Origin: Flectonema sp. DT1601
Taxonomy: Eukaryota; Euglenozoa; Diplonemea; Diplonemida; Diplonemidae
NCBI GenBank assembly: GCA_964019425.1
Contig: OZ025854.1
Coordinates: forward strand, 124,001-188,000
Reading direction: 5' to 3'
Length of the DNA stretch: 64,000 bases
Shown one piece after another: positions 33,837-44,039 of this stretch. Position numbers and translations under genes: made by a program. The notes below the pieces were generated by a model, which worked only from the letters and a program-made list of their open reading frames with translations, had not been told where the DNA came from and ran no database searches. Position 1 is the first letter of the stretch, and each line of letters opens with the position of its first letter.

Positions 33837-34987
33837 TGAAAAAAAAAAAAAAAAAAAAAAAAAAAACAGAACCAAAACTAAAACTAACAAAAACAATAAA
33901 AATTTGGCAACGAATTTTGCTTTATCGACCGACCGAGGTGGTGTCCGGGGGGTTTTTTATAAAAAAAGAAAAAAAAAAAGAGGGGATTCATTCCGAACGT
34001 ACATTTATAGCGACTCGTACCCAAAAGTGTACAGAAAGGCTATTTTTTTGTTGTTTGCCGCAAAGGCAATTTTATTCGGAAAAAAAAGCAAAAAAAAAAA
34101 AAAAAAAAGTTTTTGACTCGAACTCGTCATTTTAAAAAAAAAAAAAAAAAAAAGTGAAAAATAGACAAGTTAGCAGTATAGTATTAGCTATATATCATAA
34201 TCAGGGGAGCAATCAACTAATTCCCCTTACCCAACCCTCGGATGGGTAGTAATATTGAGGTTTATTGTAGACAAAAGAAAATAACGAATTCAAGAACATG
34301 CGATACTGGAAAACATTAAATTGTTGTTTGTCTGTTCCATAAAAACACTTTGCGGGGGGGGGGACTTGGATAAATAAATCAAGGTTAACACGCAACAAAT
34401 TAGACATGAATCATTATAACTGGATTCTGTCCACACAAAATCGCATGCTTTAAATAAAGCGGGGAGGTGGAAAAACTTCATGGTTTTCAATAGTGGTTCT
34501 ATTCTAAAGATAGGAATTCACTATAAGATTTGTCGCATTAAAATCAGAAATAATATTAACCGCTGTTGGAATGCCCACCTTTTTTTGATAAAAAAAAAAC
34601 TCTTTTTTTTTTTTTTTTTTTTTGGGAAAACCTCTAATTCAACAAAAATAGTTTGCGAAATCGCCAACTCCCTACAAAAAAAAGTTGTCCACCAGGACTC
34701 GAACTTGACCCAAAAATTTGGCTTGCGGCGGGTTTTTTGTTTTTTAGCCTACCAAGCTGGGAAGAGTGCAAGCCCTCACCCCCCCCCAAAGACCTGCAGT
34801 ATTCTTCCCAGATAAATCTTTTCGTATCGTATCAAAGGTCCCCCCCCCCCCCCCCCCCCCCAAAGACCTGCAGTATTCTTCCCAGATAAATCTTTTCGTA
34901 TCGTATCAAAGGTCCCCCCCAAGGGGGGGGAGCCCCTAATAAAAGCCCGCCTGTTCCGTACAAAGTCCAACCTGAAAAAACAAATTT

Positions 34988-34994
34988 GCAACTG

Positions 34995-35026
<32 letters not shown>

Positions 35027-35388
35027 TTCTAATTAAAGACGCGCATGAATGGACCAATGAGATTCCTTCTGTCCCTACCTACTATCTGGCGAAACAGCAG
35101 TCAAGGGAACGGACTTGAAACTGTCAGCGGGGAAAGAAGACCCTGTTGAGTTTGACTCTAGTCTGACTTTGTGCAGTGACATAGGGGGTGTAGTTATAGG
35201 TGGGAGGTTTACCAACAATGAATACCACTACTCTTATCGTCGCTTTACTTATCCAATGATGGGGGAACGGCAGCTCTTCGGAGGTTAGGGTCCTTTCGGA
35301 CTCGTAGCTTTTCCGATTCCAGCGACAAACGGGCTTCGGCTCGACCCCTCGTTTGGAGACACCAGTCAGGTGGGGAGTTTGGCTGGGA
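34988..35388 (+). rRNA. 28S rRNA fragment, central region
   Basis: Contains ATGACTCTCTTAAGGTAGCC, AAATGCCTCGTCTTCTAATT, TCCCTACCTACTATCTGGCG, AAACAGCAGTCAAGGGAACG, GGGGAAAGAAGACCCTGTTG and TGACTCTAGTCTGACTTTGT, then AGGTGGGGAGTTTGGCTGGG, where similarity stops. This is eukaryotic LSU domain IV-V sequence. Both edges are abrupt and it lies inside a TIR-bounded element, so it is a captured fragment. Confidence 0.9.
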
Positions 35389-35748
35389 GGAGGGCCACAT
35401 TGACGAAGGCTTCTAAGTCACGAACCTAAATCGATGATGAGGATCGTTAAGCCACATTTCTAAAGGTCAGGCTTTTACTAACGTGAGAATTTCTGTTCTC
35501 GATGGTTCGAATGTGTCTGACAAAAATTACCTAATTTGGAATGCTGCTTGAAGTCTGGTGAATTTTGGTTGGAGGTCTTAGTCTCACTGGTGAACTGCAC
35601 AGTAACATTTTAAAGTGATCGATCACACGGGAGGGGGCTTGGTGATTTATTGCAACGGGAATATGTCTCAACTCGACCAGTGGGTGATGAATCCGCCCTT
35701 TGACTATGTTTTGGTCACATTTTCCGTCATTACGAAAAAGAGAAAAAA

Positions 35749-35823
35749 GGATGTCACGGGGTTCGAACCCGAGACCTCCGGGTCATGATTCGGCGGTCAT
35801 AACCAATAAACCACCGGAGCTCC
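35749..35823 (-). tRNA. tRNA-like sequence (degenerate, tRNA-Met-like) or tRNA-derived cargo
   Basis: Minus strand has an A box (TGGTTTATTGG), a B box (GGTTCGAACCC), a T stem of four pairs and five of seven acceptor pairs (GGAGCTC with GACATCC). The anticodon arm (around CCGAATCATGACCCGG) resembles elongator tRNA-Met with CAT but is one base short and pairs poorly. It is probably a pseudogene or SINE-type piece. Confidence 0.45.
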
Positions 35824-35931
35824 GAAAATTCTGAAAATTTTCCCGTCATGTTGGGTTGTTTCGAGCGGTTAAAATTTTTGTGATGAGTTGGCGATTTCGC
35901 AAACTATTTTTGTGGAATTAGGGGTTTTCCC

Positions 35932-36273
35932 TTTTTTTTTTTTTTATTATTTTTGATTCCCTCAAACAGCTCAACAACTATAAAAATCAACAACACTAAA
36001 TATCCCCATATATTTATTTTATTTTATTTATTTATTTACGAAGCCTAGGAAGCCAAAAGCCAGGAAAAGCTCAACAGGGGTAACAGTTATATCGCTACCA
36101 GCAACCGTGAGACTCTCACAGACGATAAGAGACGTAGAATAACCTGGAACAAATGACTACCTAAACCAAAGAATACGGGAAATTCCACACAAATAAAAAA
36201 AAAAAGGCACAAAAAAAACAACAAATACTCCATGAGGGGATTGTTGTTTAAACTGCATTGTATCATGAATAAC

Positions 36274-36304
<31 letters not shown>

Positions 36305-36536
36305 GGTAGATAGATAGATTTCTGTTAAGGATACAGTGAACTATAGTAATATTATATTACTCACGAACGGTTTTGGTTTTTAAAAAAGAAAAAAAAAAAG
36401 AGAAAAAAAAATCTCCCCTTTAGAATAAATCCATAAAAAAGAGACGACATAAAAAAAATTGTGTTGTGCGATAACAGTCTGACATCACTTTCTGTAGTTT
36501 CACTACAACACGTTATAAGAATAATGTCCTCTCACT
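35932..36536. other. intergenic downstream of the MULE-like element
   Basis: A T run, a TTTA-rich stretch (36012-36040), a stretch resembling 19960-19998 (TTACGAAGCCTAGGAAGC), a stretch near 36110 (GAGACTCTCACAGACGA) resembling 58803-58819, and an A run at 36272-36302. No gene seen. Confidence 0.5.
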
Positions 36537-38993
36537 TTAAAAGAAAAGTTTCAATGGAGCAGTTCTCGAAATTGACTGAACTCTACTAAGCTCTGAATCC
36601 GCATTAAAAACGATCTCCTCTTGATTATCAGTAAGAAACGCTTGGGTATACGTTCCTGACCATCCCCAAGAATTCGAAGATGACCCCGTCGTCGATATCG
36701 CAATACCCCCATCAGCCTTAAAAGATGAAACCCTAAGCTGATATATAATTGAGAGTAACAGATCGTCATCAGACTTAAAACGATCAACCGGTCGGATGAT
36801 TCCCCTCATCGCTGGGTCATCATTGACGCAAACATGCCCCTGAACAGATGTCACAAGTGAAAACACATCAAAAGACCTCGCTCTTTGCGCTAGTACCTTA
36901 GCAATTTCAGTTGCTTTTCCAGTAAATACAACGTACCGTTGATTGTTAGTACCGATACCCCCGTAGACTGCTGGTCCTGTACATGTTCCCGTTCCTATTC
37001 GGTGGTCACAAAATCCTTTTGTTTGCAATTTTTTAAAAGCTCCATAACAAACTCCAACAAAACGAACTCCATCCCGGATATGAGCAGCACACTTCTTACT
37101 TGTGTTAAAACCAATTACTATTTCCATACCGTTGACGCTGTTCACAACACCACTACACCTGTCAGAAGACTCTAAGACGAGACTCAGTAAACGAGTCATT
37201 TCAAATAGTAGTTTCTCTGATGTCACAGAGGGTGATGATAACTTTATACAAGTCAGTGTAGCAGATTCAACAAACTCACTACAGTCTAACCCATTTGGTA
37301 CAGCGTCATTTATGATGTTGTTACTCACTACGTTTATAGCAAGTTGTGGTGAAGATGCGGTAACAGAACTAGACGTGGCAATCTCTGTTGTTGCTGTCGT
37401 TGATGTTTTCTGAGGATCTCTCAGTGATAATTGATTTATGATGTCTGATTCACGAAATGAGAGACTCGTTGGTAATAAAAATGTTAAATTCGAAACATCA
37501 GATATTCCCCTGAGTTGGACCGCTTCTTCACAAATACAAATCGGATTTCCCAAAGCTTGTAATACATCAGCTGTCGACGGATCATCGCATAGCTCTGATC
37601 CAATTAGAGAGAGAACTGATTCAGTAACCACGACAACACCACCCACTGCAGCACCTTCAGCTCTTGCTGCTTTATTGACAGTTGGTCCAAAATAATCAGC
37701 TCTACCTGTCACAGGATTGTCCTCAACATCTACTGGACCCGTGTGAATTCCTATTCTAACTCTGAGTCCATTCCAAGTTTCATTCATTCGAAGTGGTGAT
37801 GATAAGTTTGATAGTTCAGTCGGCCACGATGCATTCGCCAGAGCATATTGAGTTCCCAAACTAAATTTACATCCATCCAAAACTTCATAAAAAACAATCA
37901 TAAAAGCATCACCTATTGTCTTAACCTCGTATCCTCTATGAAAGTAAATCTGTTCCCTAATAATTTTATTATGAATCTGCAATGCGAGTTTCATCCCGGA
38001 CGGAGCAGCCTCCCATAAAGATGTAGAACCTTGAATGTCAGTGAAAACGATAGTTGCGTTTTGTCCATTTCTACCAGGGACAGTACAAGGTTTTGTACTT
38101 AGAGGTCGTGGTAACGATAAAGGATTACAACTATCGAGTTCTGATGATGAATCGCTCGTTGTTGAATTGAATAAACTAGCTGGAAGGTACGGACGGTACT
38201 CTCTCAGATTGCTAATCAGCTGCATGAATGGAACATGAAGCGGGTCTTTGATATTACAATCACTCTGAAGTAGTACTTCAGATGATTTCAAATCAAAATT
38301 TACTAAATTCTGAACCAAGTGTTGAGCCAAATCAACTGAAGCAGCAACTCTTGCTTTCTCTTTCGTAACTTGAATAGCAAAACTTCTGGTAAAAAGAAAA
38401 TCACAGACAAATATCGTAAAATAAAATGAAAAATCAACGATACTACGAGCAATGTCAGGACAAGGCGGCTTCTCACAGTCACAACGTGTCCTCCGATCAT
38501 CGTATGAGATGGTACCTGGTATGTCATAAAGGCCAAATCGAAATCCTGTTTCAGACGCTAATATAATCAGCCACACATTTATTACGAACACTAATATCCT
38601 TGCGAACCTATCAGAAAGACGACATGCTAGTAGTACGTCAACGACAACAACGAACATTGGCCATCCTCTACTTTCTTGTACTGAAGCAGCAGATGAAAAA
38701 TCAGCGAAGCAAATAGCAACTGAAAATGAAACCATTATGGAATAGATAACGAAATCTGACAGAGATTTAGTGAAAAACATCCAAGTGAGTCCGATGACAT
38801 CTGTCACCATGGCAAGATAGATTGAAATCATAAATATCGACTGTCCCTCAGCTGATGATATAATACCGTATCCCAGATACGATACCGTCGATACCAGGCT
38901 ACATGACATTAACCAAAACATTATTGATTTCTTCAACACTTGCGCAGCGTCATCATTTGGATTGCTCAACACAACAGGAAGAGGCAACCTCAT
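36537..38993 (-). CDS. six-TM class III adenylyl cyclase, paralogue of the 27991 gene
   Basis: 818 aa with the same plan as the first cyclase: six helices in residues 22-210, a conserved linker (NLREYRPYLPASLF), and a catalytic domain at about 312-470 with metal Asps D319 (IVFTDIQGST) and D362 (VKTIGDAFM), adenine-type K358 and D433 (RADYFGPTVNKAAR), N440 and R444. All catalytic residues are present. A degenerate second cyclase-like domain (about 580-715) and the shared C-terminal DPAMRGIIRPVD ... WGWSGTY segment follow. It starts shorter at the N-terminus than its paralogue. Acceptor CCTTCAAAACAG is 12 nt before the ATG. The two paralogues are about 6 kb apart in the same direction, consistent with an old tandem duplication later split by repeat insertion. 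Confidence 0.88.
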   Translation of the reverse strand: MRLPLPVVLSNPNDDAAQVLKKSIMFWLMSCSLVSTVSYLGYGIISSAEGQSIFMISIYLAMVTDVIGLTWMFFTKSLSDFVIYSIMVSFSVAICFADFSSAASVQESRGWPMFVVVVDVLLACRLSDRFARILVFVINVWLIILASETGFRFGLYDIPGTISYDDRRTRCDCEKPPCPDIARSIVDFSFYFTIFVCDFLFTRSFAIQVTKEKARVAASVDLAQHLVQNLVNFDLKSSEVLLQSDCNIKDPLHVPFMQLISNLREYRPYLPASLFNSTTSDSSSELDSCNPLSLPRPLSTKPCTVPGRNGQNATIVFTDIQGSTSLWEAAPSGMKLALQIHNKIIREQIYFHRGYEVKTIGDAFMIVFYEVLDGCKFSLGTQYALANASWPTELSNLSSPLRMNETWNGLRVRIGIHTGPVDVEDNPVTGRADYFGPTVNKAARAEGAAVGGVVVVTESVLSLIGSELCDDPSTADVLQALGNPICICEEAVQLRGISDVSNLTFLLPTSLSFRESDIINQLSLRDPQKTSTTATTEIATSSSVTASSPQLAINVVSNNIINDAVPNGLDCSEFVESATLTCIKLSSPSVTSEKLLFEMTRLLSLVLESSDRCSGVVNSVNGMEIVIGFNTSKKCAAHIRDGVRFVGVCYGAFKKLQTKGFCDHRIGTGTCTGPAVYGGIGTNNQRYVVFTGKATEIAKVLAQRARSFDVFSLVTSVQGHVCVNDDPAMRGIIRPVDRFKSDDDLLLSIIYQLRVSSFKADGGIAISTTGSSSNSWGWSGTYTQAFLTDNQEEIVFNADSELSRVQSISRTAPLKLFF

Positions 38994-39179
38994 TATCCTG
39001 TTGGACTGTTTTGAAGGGGGGGGGAGAGGTATGATGATAAAGTTTATTTTATGTTGTATTTGAATAAAAACTCATTAAAAAAAGTAAATCGTTTTATATT
39101 ATGATGATCTGTTTACCTTTGAATAATAATAATAATAATATAATTTTAACATTGTTGTCGAACCTTAATTAAAACTATC

Positions 39180-39824
39180 TCATGAGCGGCGTTGTGGCGC
39201 ATTATCAAATAAAACTCTTTCATTTTTTCTTTCACTAGGTCGGAGTGGATCTGGAACCCATCGAGAATGATTTGAAGCTGTCGACCTATCACTATGTTCA
39301 GAATTACTTTCACTGTAGTCAACCTGTGAGGGTTGAAACTCAACAGAGTGACTGTTTGGACCATAAGACTTTCCCCAATGAGAAGGATTATCACCTTGAA
39401 GCTTGGGACCAGTTCTATCACTTCCTGTTGCAGAATGAAGTAAATCTGATATATTACGAAGCTTAGCAACAGGGGTATCACCATACAGCGGTGATCTTTT
39501 TATATTTACAGAAGTCTGATTAAACACCGTATGAGTGTGTAATGGTCGCGATCTTTTAACTTCTCCATTCCATTTCTTACCTGCATTGTTGTTTGTTTTT
39601 GAATTCGAACGCCTACTATTTGATTGCGTTCTACCTACCGATGGTTTTTGCTGTTCTTGCACTTTCAATGCCGAGAATGCTTCATTTATTTCCTTCATTT
39701 TTTCTGTGTTACCTCCCTTGTCGGGATGGTGTTGGATGACTAATTTTTTATGCATCGATTTCACTTCATCGAATGTTGCTGACAAGGATACCTGGAGTAC
39801 CTTCCTTGCATGAGCGTTATTCAT
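39180..39824 (-). CDS. J-domain (DnaJ/Hsp40-like) protein
   Basis: 214 aa. Residues 1-60 form a J domain with the invariant HPD in IQHHPDKGGNTEKMKEINEAF; the sequence starts directly with ARKVLQVSLSATFDEVKSMHKKL. The rest is Ser/Asn/Arg-rich and disordered (NSRRSNSKTNNN, RSTASNHSRW), with no Gly/Phe, zinc or C-terminal substrate domain, so this is a class C J protein that would recruit and stimulate Hsp70 for an unknown client. No TM or presequence is visible. Acceptor TGTTTAATCAG lies 14 nt before the ATG, with a stronger TTTTTTTCAG further upstream. Confidence 0.85.
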   Translation of the reverse strand: MNNAHARKVLQVSLSATFDEVKSMHKKLVIQHHPDKGGNTEKMKEINEAFSALKVQEQQKPSVGRTQSNSRRSNSKTNNNAGKKWNGEVKRSRPLHTHTVFNQTSVNIKRSPLYGDTPVAKLRNISDLLHSATGSDRTGPKLQGDNPSHWGKSYGPNSHSVEFQPSQVDYSESNSEHSDRSTASNHSRWVPDPLRPSERKNERVLFDNAPQRRS

Positions 39825-40015
39825 AGTGTACCTATCGTCTGATTAAACATTAGGGGAGATTTGATGTCTGAAAAAAAGTAAAAGTTGAAATAACGATTCT
39901 CGAAATCAAAGTAGACTGCTGCTGTCAGAATGAATAATTCGAGGATACGTAACCGATAATAGAAAACACTTTCGTTCCCTTGTCTTGGTTACCATTTTAG
40001 TTATCAATTCACTGT

Positions 40016-43000
40016 CTACGAACTGGGTACACCATGACAGTGAGGAATCTTTGAAGGATCGAGTAGGAATATGAGCAGGTCAGTTTCACAAGGATCGTTC
40101 GGTAGCTGTTGTTTTGTTTGTTTTGTTTTATTCTTAACAACGATACTTGTGAACAGATATGATAAGAAGAAGTACACACCGCTGGATTACGAAGTTTCTG
40201 ACCCAACACAGGCCATCGACTGAAAAGAGCGAGAGAAGTAGTAGCTTCACGTGATCTAAGCCACGGTGAAGTCCGAGGTATCGTTGCTAAGACTTGAACT
40301 CCTCGAGAGCATTCAAAAAGAGCTTTTTGCATCCATGACGACACCCTCGAATACGGTGGATGAAGAAAGACTAAACCCTTATGACTTTTTGATTCATCCA
40401 ACCAGTCTGTAGATAATCCATCAAATCCAATTGGTACAGGATACGGACATGGATCATAAGCTGCAGGTGGTTGCCATGATGTATTCTCAGTCAGAGATGA
40501 GATTCTTGAAAAGAACTCTGGAGTTGAAAGACGAATATCACTTTCGACTATTCCCCAATTTCTAATAGTCCATTCCATGTCTTTAGTAACTGATAACTCT
40601 AATTCTGATTTGTTGATCAGATGCCTTCTCTTTGATAATACGATACCATTGCGTTCATTAAGCTGAGGCATCCAATCTGATGAACTCCGTTGAGGAGGTG
40701 ATATCCTAACTGGTACTAAAGAATCTTCCATATCTCCATAGTGAGCATGTAGTAAGGGGTATTTCAAAGGGTCAAATTGACGTGATACGTTTACCAATTC
40801 GTGTAGTGGTGTTGCATCAGACATATCAAACACAACTCTATCATCAGTCCTAATCCTGAGTGATATATTATAATCTTGGAAGTATAATTGCTTCAACTTT
40901 CTACTGAACATTCCAACCACGTCTTCATCTGTGAACGACGCCGCAGGTAATTGCCTTCTCAACCCAGCAACAGTGATCATAGTTTTTTTTCCCGGAGTTA
41001 ATTTCATGTCAATTGGTTGTAAGTCAGAATTCAGATCGTTGGTTGCGCCATCATCCGGAGTGAGAGCCATGTCAAAAAGACTTTTTTGACTACAACTATT
41101 CGATCCGGGAAACAACACATTAAAACTTAGAAGAGAACTGTGAAGAGCTTCACTCTCTGAGGGAAGTAACTTCAGATAATCCAGAGATGTTTCAGGTCCT
41201 AAATTGCCGTTTAAATCGTCGCTATCAGAAGAAGACTCTGAGTCACTAACATCATGAAACTGACCATCATCGAATAGCCTTCTATTATTAGAGGTAAGTT
41301 TGTTTCCAGTTGCTAGTCTGTTTGCTGCTACGGTTCTAGCACTTTTTATTAAAGCTGTCTTTTGTTCGTTTAGTTTTTGTTTTGTGAGTCGTCCAGAAGT
41401 AATTGCTGTGACTAACTTTTCAATTTGAGTTAATACGTCGACGACTCCCATTCCCATTCCAAGTATCTCGTTCAGCTCTGATTCTGTTACATAAGGACAA
41501 TCCTTTAGTCTTGTTGACTTCACTTGTTTGTCTTCCTCGACGTCTTCCCAGTGGAGTTTTCGAATTCGTTTTTGACGAGATTCCATAACAGAAGCTTTTT
41601 GTTTATCAGTTTTCCCTAGATCTTCGCTTGACCATTGTTCCTTAAGACATCTATCTCTGTCTTGTCTTCTGTTGAATTTAACTTCGTCTTCTTCTTCAGG
41701 AGATTGTGTTAATCCTATTGTAGTAGATCCATAGACTGATATTAATTGTTCGTCAGTTGTTCCGATTTTAAACGTGTCTGGGAAAGCCTTTAGAAATTCT
41801 GTTACACCTCCTTCGTAGACTTCCTCTAAGAGTTTTGTTCTTAAGGCGTCTCCTGCTAAAACAACACCAAGTAGTCGAAGGGATACCACACCTTGGGCTG
41901 CTAGTACTTTCTTAACAGCCCATCGTCTGAGACCTTCGTGAACGAATGTCGCAGGCCAACCAAGTTGTGATAAAATCACATTCACTGCTGGTGTTACTGT
42001 TGTTCTAATTCCTTCTCGTTTACGTTGAGCTCCAACTGGAGGAGGTCCAGGTATTACTGGACGTGAGGGAAGAGGTTTGGGCATTTGCATAACTGTTTTC
42101 GCTGGAATCACAGCGGGACTTGAACTGGCCGTTGATGTCACAGGAAGTGACGGGATTGTAGGAAGCGAAGGAATAACAGGAAGTGGAGGTACTTTTGCAG
42201 AAACCGCAGCAACCTGACCCCTTCCTGGAATCGTCAGTCCAACAGTTGGTGGTGGAGGAACTGCACTCCCTCGACCTCTTCCCTTCCCACTCAAGATCAC
42301 TGCTGGCGGAGGTGGTAGCGGAAGAGAAATTTTTGTTTTTTCAATTTTCGCATTTCTCGCAGCAATCTTGCTGGGTGGAGGGCCAGGAGGTAGCAGCGGC
42401 GGTTTTTTTCGAGGAACGATTGATGGTATTGACTTGACGGGTACAATCACTGGAACAACAACCTTCTCATTCTCAGGTGGTTTACTGACTACCTGAGGAG
42501 TAGCTGGTGTCGGTGACGGATTAACGGGTTTTTCCGTCGTTTCCTTAGGTGGTGGTGGAGCTGGACCTTCCTTCTCAATAGGAACAGGATGAGAATCTTT
42601 CTTACTAATTTCACTTACATTAGGAACTACAAGTTGTACGGCAGGTTGTGCTGTCGGCTGAGGCACCGCAGGCTGTGCTTTCGGCTGAGACGCCGCAGGT
42701 TGTGCTGCCGGCTGGGACACCGCAGGTTGTGCTGACTGAGACGCCACAAGACGACTTACAGGGATTTGTGATGCAGACTCTATCGGCTGTTTGCCTTTTT
42801 TTGACCATTTTCCCTTCTTTCCTTCCTTAACACCCTTCTTACCGCCTTCTACTCGGTAGGGTTGAAATGCTTCTGATGATTGCCACGGTGAGTGTTGTGA
42901 TGGATCTTTGCTTCCTTTTCCTTTACCGAGTTTGCCACCTTTCACAGACTTTCCTTTTCCCTTAAAGGCATAAGAGTTTTCGATTGATTGACTGGGCACA

Positions 43001-43659
43001 TGAGTGTTGGATAGTGAATGTTGAGGGACTTGGTGTTGAGGAAGTGATGCGGTCATCTGCGGGTAACCAGTCTGTTGGGCAGACCACATGTTAGCATTTA
43101 CTTTATTAGGTTGGTGGTGATGGTGGTGGTGGTGGTGTTGTGGTTGCTGCTGGTGCTGATGTTGGGGTTGTTGTAGTTGTTGTAGCTGCTGTTGTTGGTG
43201 TTGCTGTTGCTGTTGCGGTCGAGCTTGCACACTACTCCATCGATCATGAGTAACAGCTTGTTGGCTATTCGGAGCTGCAGGGCCTTCTGGAACCAGATCT
43301 CTATTACGAAGGTATGCCTGCCATTCAGACTGTCCTCCTCCTACAGTAGTTCCCTCGTCACCATCCCACGTGGCAGGTTTTTGGTGCTGCTGTTGAGGAC
43401 GAAGTTGTTGGAGTTGTTGCTGTTGCTGTGGTTGCTGAATAGAATTATTAGGGAGCGGCAAGCTACTCGGAACACCACTAGAACTGTACCCACCACCCAA
43501 AGCCATATTATAAATTGGTTCGGTCTGGGGTTGTTGCTGCTGCTGTTGCTGCGGGAGTTGTAGTTGCTGCTGCTGCTGCTGCTGCTGCTGTGGCTGCTGC
43601 AGCTGTTGATTTTGCCGATGTTGCTGCAACAGTAGCAGCAGGCTATTCATATCGGCCAT
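40016..43659 (-). CDS. Q/P-rich protein with LOTUS-like region and C-terminal phage-Dam-like adenine methyltransferase domain
   Basis: Two exons (43659-40180 and 40105-40016, 74-nt intron with donor GTGTGT and acceptor AACAACAG) give 1189 aa. The N-terminal ~300 residues are poly-Gln with a His run; about 300-560 is Lys/Gly then Pro-rich disorder. About 566-646 is a helical winged-helix-like block ending FLKAFPDTFKIG, resembling OST-HTH/LOTUS. The C-terminal ~150 residues match the layout of the phage N6-adenine methyltransferase family (PF05869): STP, FDGLSTDW, VFLHPPYS (1100-1103 = HPPY, where family members have NPPY or DPPY), a Trp-x2-KA helix, VLATIPRTSPW and a final LLIFLL strand. His in place of Asn/Asp in the catalytic motif makes activity uncertain. 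The ATG is chosen from TATTCTTACAG 20 nt upstream; a longer frame is open through the leader. The spliced tail reads much better than the unspliced one. Confidence 0.65.
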
Positions 43660-44039
43660 GGTGGCTGCCGCTTGGCGGCCTGTAAGAATAGGGTATAAAC
43701 AAAAGAGCCACAAAGAACCAACCAGATCCAAATACAAATAACTAGATAATCCGTACTTTTTATTACTACACAACAAGACAACAACTTTAAGCCTGTCATC
43801 CCTTCTCCCATCATACTCATCCTGTTGAGAAAAAAATATAAATTCGATGGCCACGTTAAAAGATACTAATTCAGGTGGGATGGAGGCAAGCGGCTATGAC
43901 CGCAGCCCAAACACCTTGTTAAGGCGCCAAAATAACATCCACACCATCAATACGATAATAACTGGGTTCTAAGTTCTTGTGAAGGTTTGCTGTCATTTAT
44001 GGTAACAACGTATTACTCAACAACAAGGGAGGGTCAGTT
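43660..44039. other. intergenic between the Dam-like and SMCHD1-like genes
   Basis: Contains the leader of the Dam-like gene (acceptor TATTCTTACAG at about 43680) and the 3' flank of the SMCHD1-like gene. It lacks the homopolymer runs typical of other spacers. Nothing else recognised. Confidence 0.5.

Larger units (their letters stand above)
31633..34623. other. intergenic, repeats R2, R5, R1, no firm gene
   Basis: A/T runs, a (GTT)n stretch at 32530, (CA)n at 32579, repeats R2 (32695-32800), R5 (33255-33312) and R1 (33700-33836). A short plus-strand open stretch at 33440-33550 (PDGIPKIRRQQQ ... MVELAEEM) is not linked to anything I can identify. Confidence 0.5.
34624..35931. mobile_element. 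non-autonomous MULE-like element carrying 28S rRNA and tRNA-like sequence
   Basis: The ends are a ~47-bp inverted repeat: GGGAAAACCTCTAATTCAAC at the left and the complement of GGGAAAACCCCTAATTCCAC at the right, both continuing into AAAATAGTTTGCGAAATCGC then CAACTC. The same terminal sequence bounds the autonomous MULE at 55381. T runs flank both ends, matching that element's poly-A/T target preference. Inside are a tRNA-like scrap (34684-34760), a 74-bp tandem duplication with C runs (about 34781-34925), a 28S segment (34988-35388) and a tRNA-like sequence (35749-35823). There is no transposase. The structure is that of a Pack-MULE, with non-coding RNA genes as cargo. Confidence 0.75.

Noticed and set aside
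34684-34760. Second tRNA-like sequence in the MULE-like element
   Set aside because: It has GTTCGAGTCC and an A-box-like AGCTTGGTAGG, but the stems do not pair into a cloverleaf. Kept only as a description of the element's cargo.
43660-43854. N-terminal extension of the Dam-like protein from an upstream ATG
   Set aside because: The frame is open, but it crosses the strong acceptor TATTCTTACAG and encodes an unlikely hydrophobic leader. The ATG at 43659 fits the pattern of the other genes.
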